NCBI RefSeq assembly: GCF_947179165.1
Contig: NC_077242.1
Location: 1,302,001 to 1,366,000 of the forward strand
DNA: 64,000 nucleotides
Source: Solanum dulcamara
Lineage: Eukaryota > Streptophyta > Magnoliopsida > Solanales > Solanaceae
Direction: 5' to 3'
Shown here: piece by piece, positions 47,112-59,986 of the stretch
Layout: every line of letters begins with the position of its first letter
Numbering within the stretch: position 1 is the stretch's first letter
Translations under genes and position numbers: made by a program
The notes under the pieces: model-generated
What the model was told of the DNA's origin: nothing
Database searches by the model: none
The model's input: only the letters and a program-made list of their open reading frames with translations

Positions 47112-49931
47112 TGTCACGACCCAAATTCGGGTGTGATAGCACCTGTCCTTTCCCACCAAACAAGTCAGCCTAAAACCCAACATCTCGATAAAATAAAGCG
47201 GGAATAATCTAAATAAGTAAATAATAATCAAAAGACAGAAGTCTTTCACTTAAATATCCCCAAAGATTGATTGTCACATGTACAAGCCGCTAAAGAAAGT
47301 AAAATTTAAATGAAAGTACAAGTCTCAATATGTCTTTAACTCTCAAATAGAGTAAAACTTAAAAATATAGGAAGTACGAGAGTTCGTTGGATATCAATGG
47401 CTATCTCTCGCAACTCCTAGAAGTCTAGAATGATCAAAAAAGAAGACGGTGATCAAAGTCTAGGCTCAAAACCTACACAAGTGTAGAAGCAAGGGTGAGT
47501 ACCAAACAACACGGTACCCAGCAAGCTAACTAGAAAAACTAAGTAAATCTAAAAGAATACACAAACTCCGTTTCCAACCCAACTGAACCTCCAGACTACA
47601 ACCTGCACAGAAATCAGCCTAATCTAATAGTTCATACTATACAGCTCAATAAGATACAAATCACAATTCAAAATCACAAGATGAATTGTACAAGTACTCA
47701 CAAGTCACAAACAAGCATCAAACTGTCAACACAAACATACAGAATATGTATAGGCACACTCAATGATCATGTATGTGTGTAATTGCCGAAAAAGACCTCG
47801 GCATGATAAAATCTGATTAGAATTGACCTCGGCTTCATAATCTTTGACCGAAAATGACCTCGATCCCACTACCTTATCGAAAATGACCTTGGTCATATGC
47901 TCTTGCCAAAAATGACCTCGGCAATGTAATCCCGCCAAAAATGAAAACGGTAATATAATCTCGCCGAAAATGACCTCAGTAATATAATCTCGCTAAAATG
48001 ACCTCTACAATATAATCTTACCGAAAATTACCTCGGCATATCAATCTCTCACTAGAAATGACCTCAGATATATAATCTCATCGAAAATGACCTCGGCAAT
48101 ACAATCTCATTAAAAATGACCTCGGCAATACAATCTTATTGAAAATGACCTCGGCAATGTAATCCTGTCGAAAATGACCTCGATAATACCACATCTCTAA
48201 TCGAAAATGACCTCGGTCTCACAATCATATACTTCTCATCATAGTATTTTAGAATAAATGCAATAACATGTTTACACAAGTAATGATGAATAATCAATTC
48301 AGACAAACTGCAATCATAATTAGACTATCAAGTATTTCATCAAATACACATAGATATCTAGATGACGGCATGCAAGTTTCAATACTTAACATTATCACAC
48401 ATAGTCTTTTATTAACCCCATCGTTTCATTTTAGATTAGTTTATATTACAATTAAACCTGTAACCTCATCCTCATTACGCCCCAACACATATACAACGGG
48501 ATATTCGAGATTTTAAGAGATTCACGGAGTTTTAAGAGTCCGCTTGCCTTAACCAAGATGCGATCAATCAATCCACACGTGCCTTGCCCTTCCGATTATA
48601 CTCTGAATCTCCATAATCTATTCAAGTATTGATTCATAATCAGAAACTAACTCTAACAATACTAAGAATGTGAAATTCGGTGAAAAAGGGTTAAATACTC
48701 AAAATTTGACTACACAAAATAGGGATTTAAATTCAGGAATTTTTGGATGAAATTGTTCCTCTTACTCTTAGGAACTCAATATCGAAAACCTCTTCAAAAA
48801 CCCAACCCTAATCAAGTCACAATCAATGATTTAAGATTTTTCTCAAGTTCTTGAAAAAGGACCATTTTCACCCATTCAAATCATCAAATACATATTAGAA
48901 TCATCAATTAATCAATGGGAAATGATGAAGTAGCGTCAAAATAACTTACCCAATGAAATACCACGAAAACTCTTTCAAATCGCCACTACCGAGCTCCAAA
49001 GTTCAAAAATGGAGAAAATAGCTTAACCCTTAGCCAAAACCCCTCTCAGATGTCACTTAAGCGACAGGGGTTCTCTTAAGCGGACCATCGTTTTTGCGGG
49101 ATTTGAGTCGGTTTTCCGATCCCCGCCCTTTCACTAAAGCAGCCACTTTGGTCGCCCTTGTGACCCTTCAGTAAATCCGAAACTTCGTTTTTGCGATAGG
49201 GTATTCGCTTAAGCAGAGGTCGCTTTTGCGACACCCCCTTCGCTTAAGCGAAGGCACCAAAACCAGCAACTTTCAATAAGCCTCAAAGTCTCCGAATTGA
49301 CCCTTGGGATCGTTCGGGGATCCCGTACAGACAAACCATATATGCATCGCTACTAAACTTGACATTTCGTATTCATTGGAACCATCAGAATTCAATTTTG
49401 AGGCCTCCTTGATACGAAAACCAAAAAGTCGCAACTAACCCAATATTATGCCTTAAAAGATCAAAACGCCCTCGAAGGTTGTGAAAATTACACAAGAACT
49501 CTACCTAGGCCTAAAATCACCCTCCGAATCTAACGGAGTCGTCAAAATTTAATTTCGAGCATCCAATCCTCAAATATTGACCAAAGTCAAACCTATGGCC
49601 AAAAACTCCATTATTTCCAACTCAACCCCTCAAATCCACGATATGATCCCAATTGTGATTCCGTCAACTTTCCTAGATTAATTTCAATGTTCTGGAACTG
49701 ATGGAATCGATAGAATTCCATTCTAAGACTCAAAACTCCGAATGACCTCAAATACCTCTTTTGAGTCATTCTAAATCTCTAAAACTCAAAGTTCACCAAA
49801 AATCTCAACTTTTCAAGAAAACTATGAAATCACCATCAAGTATCAATCAAATATGAATCAGGAAAATTAGCGGGAGAGGTAAAATAATCTTTTTATAAAA
49901 AATTCCAAAAATGACCTTCAGGGTCATTACA
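47112..49931 (-). repeat. Long LTR of the gypsy element
   Basis: On the plus strand it starts TGTCACGACCCAAATTCGGG and ends GGGTCATTACA, so TG...CA holds. The inside border (ATTGGTAGATGA on the minus strand) can serve as a polypurine tract. It contains an internal tandem array (47786-48231) and a cluster of CGCTTAAGCG-like palindromes (49040-49260). Without the second copy the exact borders are an estimate. Confidence 0.7.
47786..48231. repeat. Tandem array with GAAAATGACCTCGG core inside the gypsy LTR
   Basis: About sixteen variants of GAAAATGACCTCGGCAATA separated by CAATCTC-like text recur at 26-30 bp steps. Unit length and sequence drift, unlike a CRISPR array. Confidence 0.85.
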
Positions 49932-50038
49932 TCATCTACCAATAAAAACCATGTTTGTCCTCTGAACATAAAGTAAAATAAAGTATTTGAAACCTCAAAA
50001 AACTGTGGATATCAGGACCGTATATCGTCCTCCGACTT

Positions 50039-53000
50039 TCAAGTCGCCTCTCCGACTGAGCGGTGCCTGTACTGTATGTTCTCTAAAGCTATCTCTTTGG
50101 TCCTAAGATTACGGACCTTTCTATCAAGAATGGCTATGGGCTCCTCCTCAAAGGTCAAATTTGGACCCAACTCCACCGTGTCAAGAGATAACACGTGAGA
50201 CTCGTCCGATACATCCTTCCAGAGCATGGAAACATAAAATACAAGATGTACCATTTATAAGCTAGGTGGCAAGGTTAATTTGTAAGCCACCTCAGCCACT
50301 CGCCCCAAAATCTTAAATGGGCCAATAAACCGAGGGCTAAGCTTGCCTTTCTTTCTGAATCGCATTATGCCCTTCATGGGTAACACACAAAGCCAAACAT
50401 GATCGTCCTTTATGAACTCCAATGGTCGAACCATCCTATACGCATAGCTCTTTTACCTACTCTGGTCTGTCAAGAGCCTACCCTGAATAACCCAAACCTG
50501 CTCCATGGCATCTCTAAGCAAGTCCGTGTCTAAAGAGTCTATCTCAACTAAGTCGAACCACCCAATAGGAGATTGAAACCGCCTACCATACAATGCCTCG
50601 AATGGGCCATCTGAATGGTGGAGTGATAACAATTGTAGAAAAACTCTGCTAAGGGCAAATGTTGATCCCTCTTAGCACCAAAATCAATAACATAAGCTCG
50701 GAGCATATCCTCCAACACCTGAATCGTCCGCTTGGACTGACCATCAGTCTGTGGGTAAAAAGTTGTACTTATATCAAGCCTAGTACCTAGGCCCTCCTGT
50801 AGAGCCTGCTAAAAGTGCGAAGTAATTGAACCTTGATTTGAAACAATGGATACTGAAACTCCATGAAGCCGAATGATCTGACTGATATACAACTGAGCTA
50901 GTCTTTCAGCCGTATACTTTACCTTAACTGGAATAAAATGGACAGACTTGGTCAGTTTGTCAACCACCACCCATATAAAATCATAACCACCCACGGTGGT
51001 AGGCAAACCCACAACGAAGTCCATGGTGATTCGCTCCCACTTCCAAGTAGGAATGGGCATCCTCTGACTCACATCTCTATACCGCTCATGCTCACACTTG
51101 ACCTGTTGACAGGTCAAATACTTGGACACAAACTTTGCGATGTCCTCTTCATCCCACACCAACAGTAATATTGACTAAGGTCATGATATATCTTTGTCGC
51201 GCCAGGATAAATAGAATATCGAGAGCAATGAGCTTCCTCTAGAATCAATTTGATCAAGTTGCCCACCTTGGGCATATAAATCTGCCCCCAATCCTCAAGA
51301 CACCTTCTGAATCAAGTCTAGCCTCCTTGGCTTCACCCCTCAACACATTGTCTCGAATGAGACATAAATTTTCATCATCAAACTGCCTCTCCCAAATCTG
51401 CTCAACTAAGAAAGAGCATGCTTCAATAGAACCAATAAATCTTCCACCATGCTCAGAAACTCACAATCGAACAAGGTTATTAGCTAACCTCTGAACATCT
51501 CTAGCCAAAGGCCTCTTGTCAACACTAATCATCGCGAGACTCCCCATACTAGGAGCCTTCCTACTCAAAGTATCATCCACTACATTGACATTCCCCGGGT
51601 GGTACAAGATAGTCATGTCATAGTCCTTCAGTAGCTTAAGCCATCTACGCCACCTCAGATTCAGATCCCTCTGACTGAAGATATACTGTAGACTCCAGTG
51701 ATCAGTGAATACCTCACAATGCACACCATAAAAGTAATGACGCCATAGCTTCAACACAAATACCACCGCCGCTAACTCTAGATCATGGGTAGGGTAGTTT
51801 TTTTCATGAGCCTTCAACTGTCTAAATGCATTGGCAACTACCTTCCCTTTATGCATCAGAACTCCACCCAAACCAACACCAGAAGCATCGCAATATACGG
51901 TGAAGCCTATACCCTCTCGAGTAAGGTCAAAATAGAAGCTGAAGTCAACAAGGCCTTGAGCTTTTGAAAGCTCGCCTCACACTCATCGGATCAATGAAAA
52001 TCTACTGACTTCTGAGTCAGTCTGGTAAGTGGGGCCGCAATAGTAGAGAATCCCTACACAAAGCGTCAGTAATACCCAACCAAACCTACAAAACTCTAAA
52101 TCTCAGTAGGGAAGTAGGCCTGGTCCAGCCTCTAACTACCTCAATCTTGGCCGGATCCATCCCAATACCCTCCTTGGACACCACGTGTCCTAAAAATGCC
52201 ACAGAAGCAAGCCAAAACTCACATTTGGAGAATTTGGCATACAACTTTTGCTCCCTCAATTTTTGAAGCACCAACCTCAAATGACTAGAATGATCTTCCT
52301 TTGTCTTGGAGTACACCAAGATGTCATCAATGAAAATAATCACAAAAGAGTCCAGATACGGCCTAAACACTCCATTTATCAACTCCATGAATGCTACTAG
52401 AGTGTTGGTCAACCCAAATGACATAACCAGAAACTCATAATAGCCATAATGAGTCCGAAAAACGATCTTAGGAATATCTGACGGTCTAATCCTCAATGGA
52501 TGATACTTAGACCTCAAATCTATCTTGAAGAACAAGGCCGCTCCCTTAAGCTGATAAAATAAATCGCCAATACAAGGAAGAGGATATTTGTTCTTAACTG
52601 TCACTTTGTTCAACTATCTATAATCGATGCACATCCTCATAGACCCATCCTTCTTCTTCAAAAATAGAACTGGTACACCCCAAGGTAACACACTAGGGCG
52701 AATAAACCCCTTACTTAATAGATCCTGCAACTGGTCCTTCAACTCTTTCAACTCCGTCGGAGCCATGCGATAAGGTGGAATAGAGATGGGCTTGGTACCC
52801 AGCTCTAAGTCAATATCAAAGTTAATATTCCTATCCGGAGAAACTCTCGGAAGATCAGTAGGAAATACGTTGGAAAACTCCTTAAATATGGGAACAGACT
52901 CCATGGGAGGTGACTCAACACTAGTATCTCGAATAAAGGCTAAATAGGACATACACCCTCTATCAATCAATCTCTGAGCATGCATATAGGAGATGACCTT

Positions 53001-53400
53001 ACTAGGATAGGAACCACTAGGGCCCTTCCACTCGATCCTCGAAACACTCGGTATCGCTAAGGTCACAGTCTTAGCATAGCAATCAAGAATAACATGATAA
53101 GGAGAAAGCCAATTCATACCCAATATCACATCAAAGTCTACATCCCAGTATAGTTATGTCTACCCAAGTATCATACCCGGCTAAAGAAACAAGATAGGAT
53201 CGATACACTTGATCCATCACTAAGGGCTCACCCATGGATATAGAGACATGTACAGGCACGGGCATGCAATCACAAGTCAAATCAAATCCAAATGCAAAAT
53301 ATGTAGACACATAGGAGAATGTAGATCTAGGATCAAATAACACAGATGCAAGTCAATGGCAAACCAGGATGATACCTGTAATAACCGCATAAGAAGCCTC
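50039..53400 (-). pseudogene. Broken gypsy pol with chromodomain-like end
   Basis: Read on the minus strand. Protease: VLFDPRSTFSYVS, with Arg where DSG or DPG is expected. [35 protein letters not shown] and MRMCIDYR, then one stop codon (52614-52616, CAG to TAG) and [12 protein letters not shown]; the catalytic [12 protein letters not shown] is intact. RNase [12 protein letters not shown] with [15 protein letters not shown]. Integrase: WERITMDFVVGLPTT and IWVVVDKLTKSVHF, stopping early after VSNQGSITSHF. The end (LWKDVSDESHVL, EEEPIAILDRKVRNLR) is the chromovirus C-terminal tail. Several stops and shifts; not functional. Confidence 0.88.
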
Positions 53401-53454
53401 ATCCTCGGGTTTCCGCAGAAAAGCATAGCACTCCACTATTTCCAATTCAACCCC

Positions 53455-54330
53455 TGAACACAAGGTGGCTCCACCCCTACTACTAGTGATGGTGTCCCTT
53501 CAAAGCTTGGAATAGCATCTGGGAAACTAGAGTGCCAGATCCAATGTGGACAAAAATTTGGCATAAAATTATTCCATTTAAAACGTCTTTCTTGTCTTTG
53601 AGACATTAAATCTAAACTACCCTTTAATGATGTTATATGCAGGTTTGGAAATGGAAGCCCTCTCGACTGCCTATGCCAGAAACTATCAAGCACCTCTTCA
53701 TTGATAGTGAAGTGAGCCTGCAAAACATTTGCAGAAGTTTTTTGGACAATCTTTGTCCATGACTGGTGGCCGACACCTGGACAGAATGCAATACACAGAG
53801 TGATGATTCAGAAAATTCCAAAATTAGTTTGCTGGGAGTTGTGGAAAACGATGTTCTCTTATAGATATTACAAAAGAAAAACATATTTTATCTTTATAGG
53901 AATGGAGCAACACATAAGTTAGAGCATCAAAGCTGCTATGGACAAAGCTTTCCAAGTTCAGAAAATGGATCTTCACTAGAATGAACCATGTCAAGTGGTA
54001 GAAAAGTTAAGAATAAGTATTAATCGCAAAATTGTGGTGTGGAACAGACCATAACAGGGGATGATTAAACATAATACTGATGGAAGTTTTCGGACGGAAA
54101 GGCTTGAATAGGAGGCATGGCCTGGTACAACACAGGACAGTTCATCTTTGCGTTAGCTATTCCCATTTGGTGTAAAGATCATAACGTTGCTGAGGCAGGC
54201 ATTATAGAAATGGGTTTCTTGATCATGGGGTTAAAAGAGCTTATTTGCTGGACAAGCCGCAATTACCTTTAAGGATATGATACGACAAAGCCAATCTTTT
54301 TGTAAGCTAATTTGTATAGTCTTTAGAATG
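53455..54330 (+). pseudogene. LINE-type zf-RVT and RNase H relic
   Basis: Translating all three forward frames gives scattered matches to the C-terminal part of plant non-LTR elements. These are WHKIIPFKTSFL (zf-RVT), then KIPKLVCWELWKT, then IKHNTDGSF (RNase H start, with the first catalytic Asp) and AIPIWCKDHNVAEAG. Frames change every 20-40 codons, so it is old. It starts where the gypsy element ends. Confidence 0.7.
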
Positions 54331-54825
54331 CGGGAAGGTAAAACAGTGACATGCTTAAACATTCTCTTTTTGCCTGGATTGCTTTGCAATCTCTGATGTA
54401 TATTTGGGGTTAAGGCCTAGTCCCCCTTTTGTTGTGCTTCTACATGATTTATATACATCGCCAAGATCACAATCCTGGAAAAAATATTTAAAAAAAGAAC
54501 CTTTGATAAAGCTTCCTTGATCACTTCACAGCATTCTTATTCCCCTTTTCTTCTGATTTGAAACAGTAAATTGTCCGGAACGGCATAGCTATATTCTGAT
54601 CAAGATTTGATAGTTAATATTGCCCCTTGTCTGTTTTCTCTGCTGGTTGCACCAATGTTGGCTCTCCTTGCCTCACAATGAGCTCAATAGCAACATTGTT
54701 TTTACCATTTCTCAAGCTTTAAAATCCTGTTTTTGAAGGGAAAAAAGTTACGAAATTTAAGTAGCATGAAAATAAGATGACAAAAACTAAAAAGTACCAT
54801 AAAGACAGGAAAATGAAGCTAATGT
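54331..54825. other. Spacer between LINE relic and PMD fragment
   Basis: No firm feature. On the minus strand a 33-codon stretch ends at TAA 54614-54616 and could be a terminal exon, but its length is not significant. Confidence 0.3.
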
Positions 54826-55075
54826 TCTGATTCAATCAAGATGTTCCCAGTTGTGTGAATCATGCTTGGAGAAATTATGACAGACCCATTAAATATGCAA
54901 ACCTCTATATACCTTCCAGGCTTTTCGAGCCAGATGTCAGCACGCGGTACTTGGAGTGGTGGAAGGACCAAAACGTTGCATCAGACGATGCAGTTAAGCA
55001 TGTAACCGGAAAATTGTCTAAAACTCATGGAAAGATACCAAGACTGTCATGGGGACACTACAACAAAAACTAGGT

Positions 55076-55212
55076 GATTCTTCCCATCTGTCCTAGCCGA
55101 TAGAGTAGTTATCTGATACCTGTTACTGGTGGGAGGTGATAGGTATCCTATGGAATTAGTCGAGATGCGCGAAAGCTGACCGGAACGCCACGGTCATCAA
55201 AAAAAATAAAAA
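55076..55212 (+). mobile_element. SINE with A-rich tail inside the PMD fragment
   Basis: GTTACTGGTGGGAGGTGATA, GGAATTAGTCGAGATGCGCG and GCTGACCGGAACGCCACGG precede an A-rich tail (55199-55219). It is the best copy of the family whose fragments occur at 17140, 21035 and 32872. No exact target duplication found. Confidence 0.7.
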
Positions 55213-55263
55213 AATAAATGCCTCTGTATGCTGTGAATTTTTGCAGAAATGTGATGAGGTTAG

Positions 55264-55469
55264 ACTCAAAATGTGTGGAAAAGATAATCTTCAATATGAT
55301 GTAGCTATACATTATATAGAATTACAAAGATATGGACAGATCTGTAGATACTTACAATCCCAAAGAATATGCTACTACAATCCCACAAGATATTCTAATT
55401 GATTTACATAATTAAGAACAAATCTACTCACTAAAGTAGAATAACTAATTTTCCTAACTCATGCTAACA
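55264..55469 (-). repeat. 3' LTR of copia element 3
   Basis: Plus-strand ends ACTCAAAATGTGTGG and CATGCTAACA. On the element's strand it starts TGTTAGC and ends TTTTGAGT, so the 3' end is not the canonical CA. Confidence 0.88.
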
Positions 55470-55476
55470 CTTCCCC

Positions 55477-58400
55477 TCAAGATGGAGTATAGATATCCTG
55501 TATGCCCATCTTGACAAGTGAGTTATTAAACGCTTGTCTGGATACAGCTTTAGCTAGAACATCAGCCAGCTGCTCTAAGGTCTTCACATATGGGACTTCA
55601 ATTGTCTTATCCTCAAATTTCTCATATATGAAATTACGATCAATCTCCACATGTTTAGTATGATCATGTTGAATTGGGTTTTCTGCAATTTTAATTGCTG
55701 ATTGGATGTCGCAAAATAACTTCATAGGTTCATTGAGTGAAACACCGAACTCCCCCATAAGTCGTTTCAACCATAGTAATTCTTGGATACCTTTAACCAT
55801 TGCACTGTATTCAGCTTCTGCACTAGACAATGAGACAACCTTCTGTTTTTTACTTTTCCAAGTAACCAGGTTACCTCCAACAAAAGTGAAATACTCAGTT
55901 GTTGAGCGTCGTCCTTCTCCTTTTGCACCCCAATCTGAATCACAATAACCCATAATTTTTGTATGGTGATTCTTAGAGAACATGAGGCCTCTTCCGGGTG
56001 CTGACTTCAAGTATCTCAAGACTCTAATGACTGCATTCATATGAACTTCACTTGGATTATGCATAAAGCGACTTGTCACACTAACTGCATAAGCAATATC
56101 TGGTGGGGTATGTGATAAGTATATCAAACGTCCCACTAATCTTTGATATCTCGCTTTGTTAGTAGGAACTTGATCAGGAAGTTCCTCTAAGCTATGATTT
56201 TTTTCAATCGGTGTTTCAATAGGTTGACAACCTAACATACCCGTTTCTTTTAACAAATCAAGAACATATTTGCGCTGAGATAAAAATATTCCTTGTTTGG
56301 ACCTAATAGCTTCCATACCCAAGAAATACTTTAATCCGCCTAGATCTTTCATATCAAACTGAGACGACAATTTAGTCATCTCATCAGCATCATCACCAGT
56401 AGCAATCATGTCATAGACATAAATGATAAGAAAAGTTATCTTACTATTTTGTCTATTAAAAAATAAGGAATGGTCTGCATTGCTCTGAGTATAGCCATAT
56501 TTCTTCATTGTTAGTCAGAACCTTCCAAACCATGCTCTAGGCGATTGCTTCAGACCATACAATGCCTTCTTTAGCTTGCAGACCAAATCTGTATTTCCAG
56601 AGGTATTGTAACCAGGAGGTATGCTCATATATATTTCTTCAGATAATTCTCCGTGCAAAAATGCATTTTTCATATCATATTGCTGTAGAGGCCAATCAAG
56701 ATTAGCAGCTATAGTTAATAGAACACGAACAGTATTTAGCTTTGTCACAGGCGCAAAAGTCTCCTAATAATCAGCACCATAAGTTTGTGTAAAGCCACGA
56801 GCAACTAGTCTTGCTTTGAACCATCCAGATTGTGTTTCACCGAAAAAAACCATTTGCATCCAACAGGTTTCTTCCCTTTTGGTAATGACACAATATCCCA
56901 TGTCTGGTTTTTCTCTAGTGATCGCATCTCCTCATTCATGGATTCTGTCCATTTAGGATCATCAAATGCTTCATCAAAATTTGTAGGGATTTTAACCGAT
57001 GACATCTGATTCACAAAGCCTTTGATAGAGCTTGGAAGTGTCCACTGGAAACATAATGAGCAATAGGATATTTGACTTCCTTTGGATTATCAGGGGAGTA
57101 TCTTTCTGGTGCTTTCCCTTGATTGGTCCGAGGAGGTAATTGGTACCTATTCCTGTTATCATCACTAGAAACCACTGGTGTACTATTATCAATTAAATTG
57201 TTAGTATTAGTTACCTCAGAATTAATACATACCTCAGGAACATCATCAGAAGGAGCATCATTGGTGGGTACTAAAGGTACTGGAGAGGGGGATTCTTCAC
57301 TTTCTTGTTGCTCTGTTTGATTGAGAATGCCATGGTCCTGAGATGTCGAGCTAAGCCATGTATTATCTGAATTCATACCACTATTTCAGGTAGTAACACC
57401 ATCCAATTCTGCTCTTCAACCTTATTCTCCCCCTGAAGAGGAGAACTGGATAACTTCGGAGAGAAATACATCTCCGTCTCAGAAAAAGACACATCCATAG
57501 TAACATACAATCTCTTGGTAGGGGGGTGATAACATTTGTATCCCTTTTTATGAGGCAAATATCCAACAAAGACACACCGTAATGCGCATGGATCAAGCTT
57601 GGTACATTTGTGTTTTGGGAGATGAACAAAAACAACACAACCAAAAACTCGAGGTTCTAAGTTTAAGGTAGATGAGAGATAACAGAACTGGAGAGGTGAT
57701 TTAAGGGAGTCTTAAAATGGAGAACACTACTAGGTACACGATTTATTAAATAAACAGAATACAAAATAGCATCCTCCAAAGATGCAGGTTGCATGTGAGA
57801 ACTAATCAAACATGCACGAGTAACTTCCAATATATGACAATTTTTCCTCTTTGCTACGCCATTTTGCTGAGGTGTGAAAGAGTATGTAGTTTCATGAATG
57901 ATGCCATGATTTTGGAGATAAGACTGCAACACTTGATTAACAAATTCTCCTCCATTATCTGACCTAAGGACTTTTATTTTGGCCGAAAATTTAGTTTGAA
58001 TCATCTTATGGAATGAGCGGAAGCATTCAGAAACATCAATTTTGTTTTTCATTAGATAAATCCATGTCATACGACTGAAATCATCAACAAAGATTACAAA
58101 CCAACGATATCCAGATGAACTAGAAACTGGAGAAGGACCCCACACATCAGAGTGAATCAATGCAAAAGGCTCACTCACCTTACTAGTACTTAAAGGATAA
58201 GTAGTATGATGACTTTTAGCTAATACACAAACATCACAATGAAATTAGAGAAATAACACTCTGAGAACAAAGTTGGGAATGAGTGTTTAATGTAGCCAAA
58301 AGAAGCATGACCAAATCTTCGATGCCACATCCATATTTGGTGTTCTTTAGCAGAATAGGAACCTCGACTGGTTAGAGCAATACCATGGCATACATCATCC

Positions 58401-59721
58401 ACATAATAAATCCCCCCTCTTTTAGTACCACGCCCAATAATCTCCTTGCTGTTGAGGTCCTGAAAGATGCAAAAATGAGAATACATTAATACTAGACAAT
58501 TTAACTGTTCAGTTACTTGAGAAACAGATAACAAATTATTGGATAGTGAAGGAATAAATAATGTATGCTCTAGATACACCATTTGCGTTGGACATATGTG
58601 AATGATGTGGTTTATTAGGAGCCTGCAGAAGCGACTGATCAAAGGTCATATGATTAGTGGCTCCGGAGTCAATAACCCATCCAGCGTCTTTATCAGAGTC
58701 CATATTAGTAAGAGTTGATCCAATATTACCTGATGAGTGTCTAGGTATAGTTAAATCAGAATCACTGATTTCAGTTGAAACCAAAGCTATTCCAGCATTT
58801 GGCAGTGATGTGCTAGATGAAACCATAACAGTAGCTTTCCCATCATTTTTATCACCATCCTTTCGATTTCGCCGATCCCTAGACTTCTTTTCATTTAAAC
58901 CATCCCACCAATTTGGATATCCATGCAGCTTAAAACAATTTTCAACTGCATGTTTGGGATTACCACAATAGTACAACCCTTTTCACCGTTGCTACGAGAT
59001 TTTGAATGGTAATTTCGATTCTGGACAAAAGAAGTCTTTGCTGTCATAGCCATGCTGGAATCTGTATTATTATTTAACATTGTGTTCCTCCGTTGTTCTT
59101 CATTTCGAACCATAGCAAAAGCAGATTCTAGATTGGGAAAAGGGTTCACACGAAGAATATCACTTCGGACACGATCATAAATATCATCCAGACCAGCCAG
59201 GAAGATATACACACGTTCTTCTTCATTTCCTTCCACCGGGCCTGGACAATGTCAGGCTGTGTGAAAGAAATGGGCTTACGATGATCGAGTTCCTGCCATA
59301 TTTTTTGCAAATCTGTAAAGTATGTAGAAACTGTTTTCTCCTCTTGTTTCATACGCATTGCTTGGCAAGAGAGATCGTAAATCACTGATCTATCAGCCCC
59401 TTCGTAATATGTTTGAGACACGGTATCCCAAATACTCTTAGCCGTTGGAAGATGAACAAATAAGCTCATAAAGTCGGGTTCCATGGCACCAACAAGTCAA
59501 CTTTTAACAACAGCATTATCCATACTCCACTTTTCATAAGTGGCATCACTAACAAGAGGCTCTTTAATTGTTCTCGACAAGTATCCCATTTTTCCACGAC
59601 TTGCAACAAACATCTCAACAACTTGAGACCAAAGAGAATAGTTCTTGCCATTGAGTTTTACACCGAAAGGAATGACTATAGGTTCTAGAACAGTGTTTGT
59701 ATTTTTAGAGGATTCACCCAT
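55477..59721 (-). pseudogene. gag-pol of copia element 3, nearly complete but interrupted
   Basis: Element order from 59721 downward. Gag: FGVKLNGKNYSLWSQ, then a stop, then FMSLFVHLPTAKSIWD, with one frame change near 59200. Zinc knuckle: CGNPKHAVENCFKLHGYP. Protease: GWVIDSGATNHMT. Integrase: HSDVWGPSP, FVDDFSRMTW and LRSDNGGEF, three catalytic acids visible. RT: GCKWFFSVKHN, MKNAFLHGELSEEIYM and LYGLKQSPRAW; then IIYVYDMIATG, where the catalytic pair YVDD reads YVYD. RNase H: YCDSDWG, VSLSSAEAEY and TKHVEIDRNFI. The last frame (55477-56508) is 343 codons without a stop. At least four stops or shifts and the lost Asp make it non-autonomous. Confidence 0.9.
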
Positions 59722-59781
59722 GGTAGAATCGATTTAGGAAAAGAGAAGATAATGATTAGAGGAGCAACCGCTCTGATACCT

Positions 59782-59986
59782 ACTCAAAATTGTGGAAAAG
59801 ATAATCTTCATTATGAGGTAGCTATACATTATATAGAATTACAAAGATATGGGCAGATCTGCCGATACTTACAAACCCAAAGAATATGCTACTACAATCC
59901 CACAAGATATTCTAATTGATTTACATAACTAAGAACAAATCTACTCACTAAAGTAGGATAACTAATTTTCCTAACTCATGCTAACA
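59782..59986 (-). repeat. 5' LTR of copia element 3
   Basis: Partner of 55264-55469, one base shorter near its ACTCAAAATTGTGG end. Followed on the minus strand by AGGTATCAGAGCGG, the primer site. Confidence 0.88.

Larger units (their letters stand above)
47112..53440 (-). mobile_element. Ty3-gypsy (chromovirus-type) element, one LTR and pol, gag missing
   Basis: A 2.8 kb LTR (47112-49931) is followed on the minus strand by chromodomain-like, integrase, RNase H, RT and protease remnants up to about 53400. The gag and the second LTR are not found; LINE sequence starts at about 53455. Domain order protease-RT-RNase H-integrase-chromodomain identifies the chromoviruses. Confidence 0.85.
55264..59986 (-). 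mobile_element. Complete Ty1-copia element 3 with two LTRs and 5 bp target duplication
   Basis: LTRs at 55264-55469 and 59782-59986 match over their full length with few differences. GTTAG lies directly outside both ends (55259-55263 and 59987-59991). On the minus strand the primer site AGGTATCAGAGC follows the right LTR, and the purine tract TTGAGGGGAAG precedes the left one. It lies inside an exon of the PMD fragment. High LTR similarity indicates a fairly young insertion. Confidence 0.93.

Noticed and set aside
47786..48231. Regular short repeats resembling a CRISPR array
   Set aside because: Unit length and sequence drift continuously, spacers are not unique, and the array is inside a plant retrotransposon LTR.
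54614..54717. Minus-strand stretch reading LRNGKNNVAIELIVRQGEP up to a stop
   Set aside because: Looks protein-like, but 33 codons occur by chance and the 5' border is ambiguous; not linked convincingly to the 60320-60517 exon.
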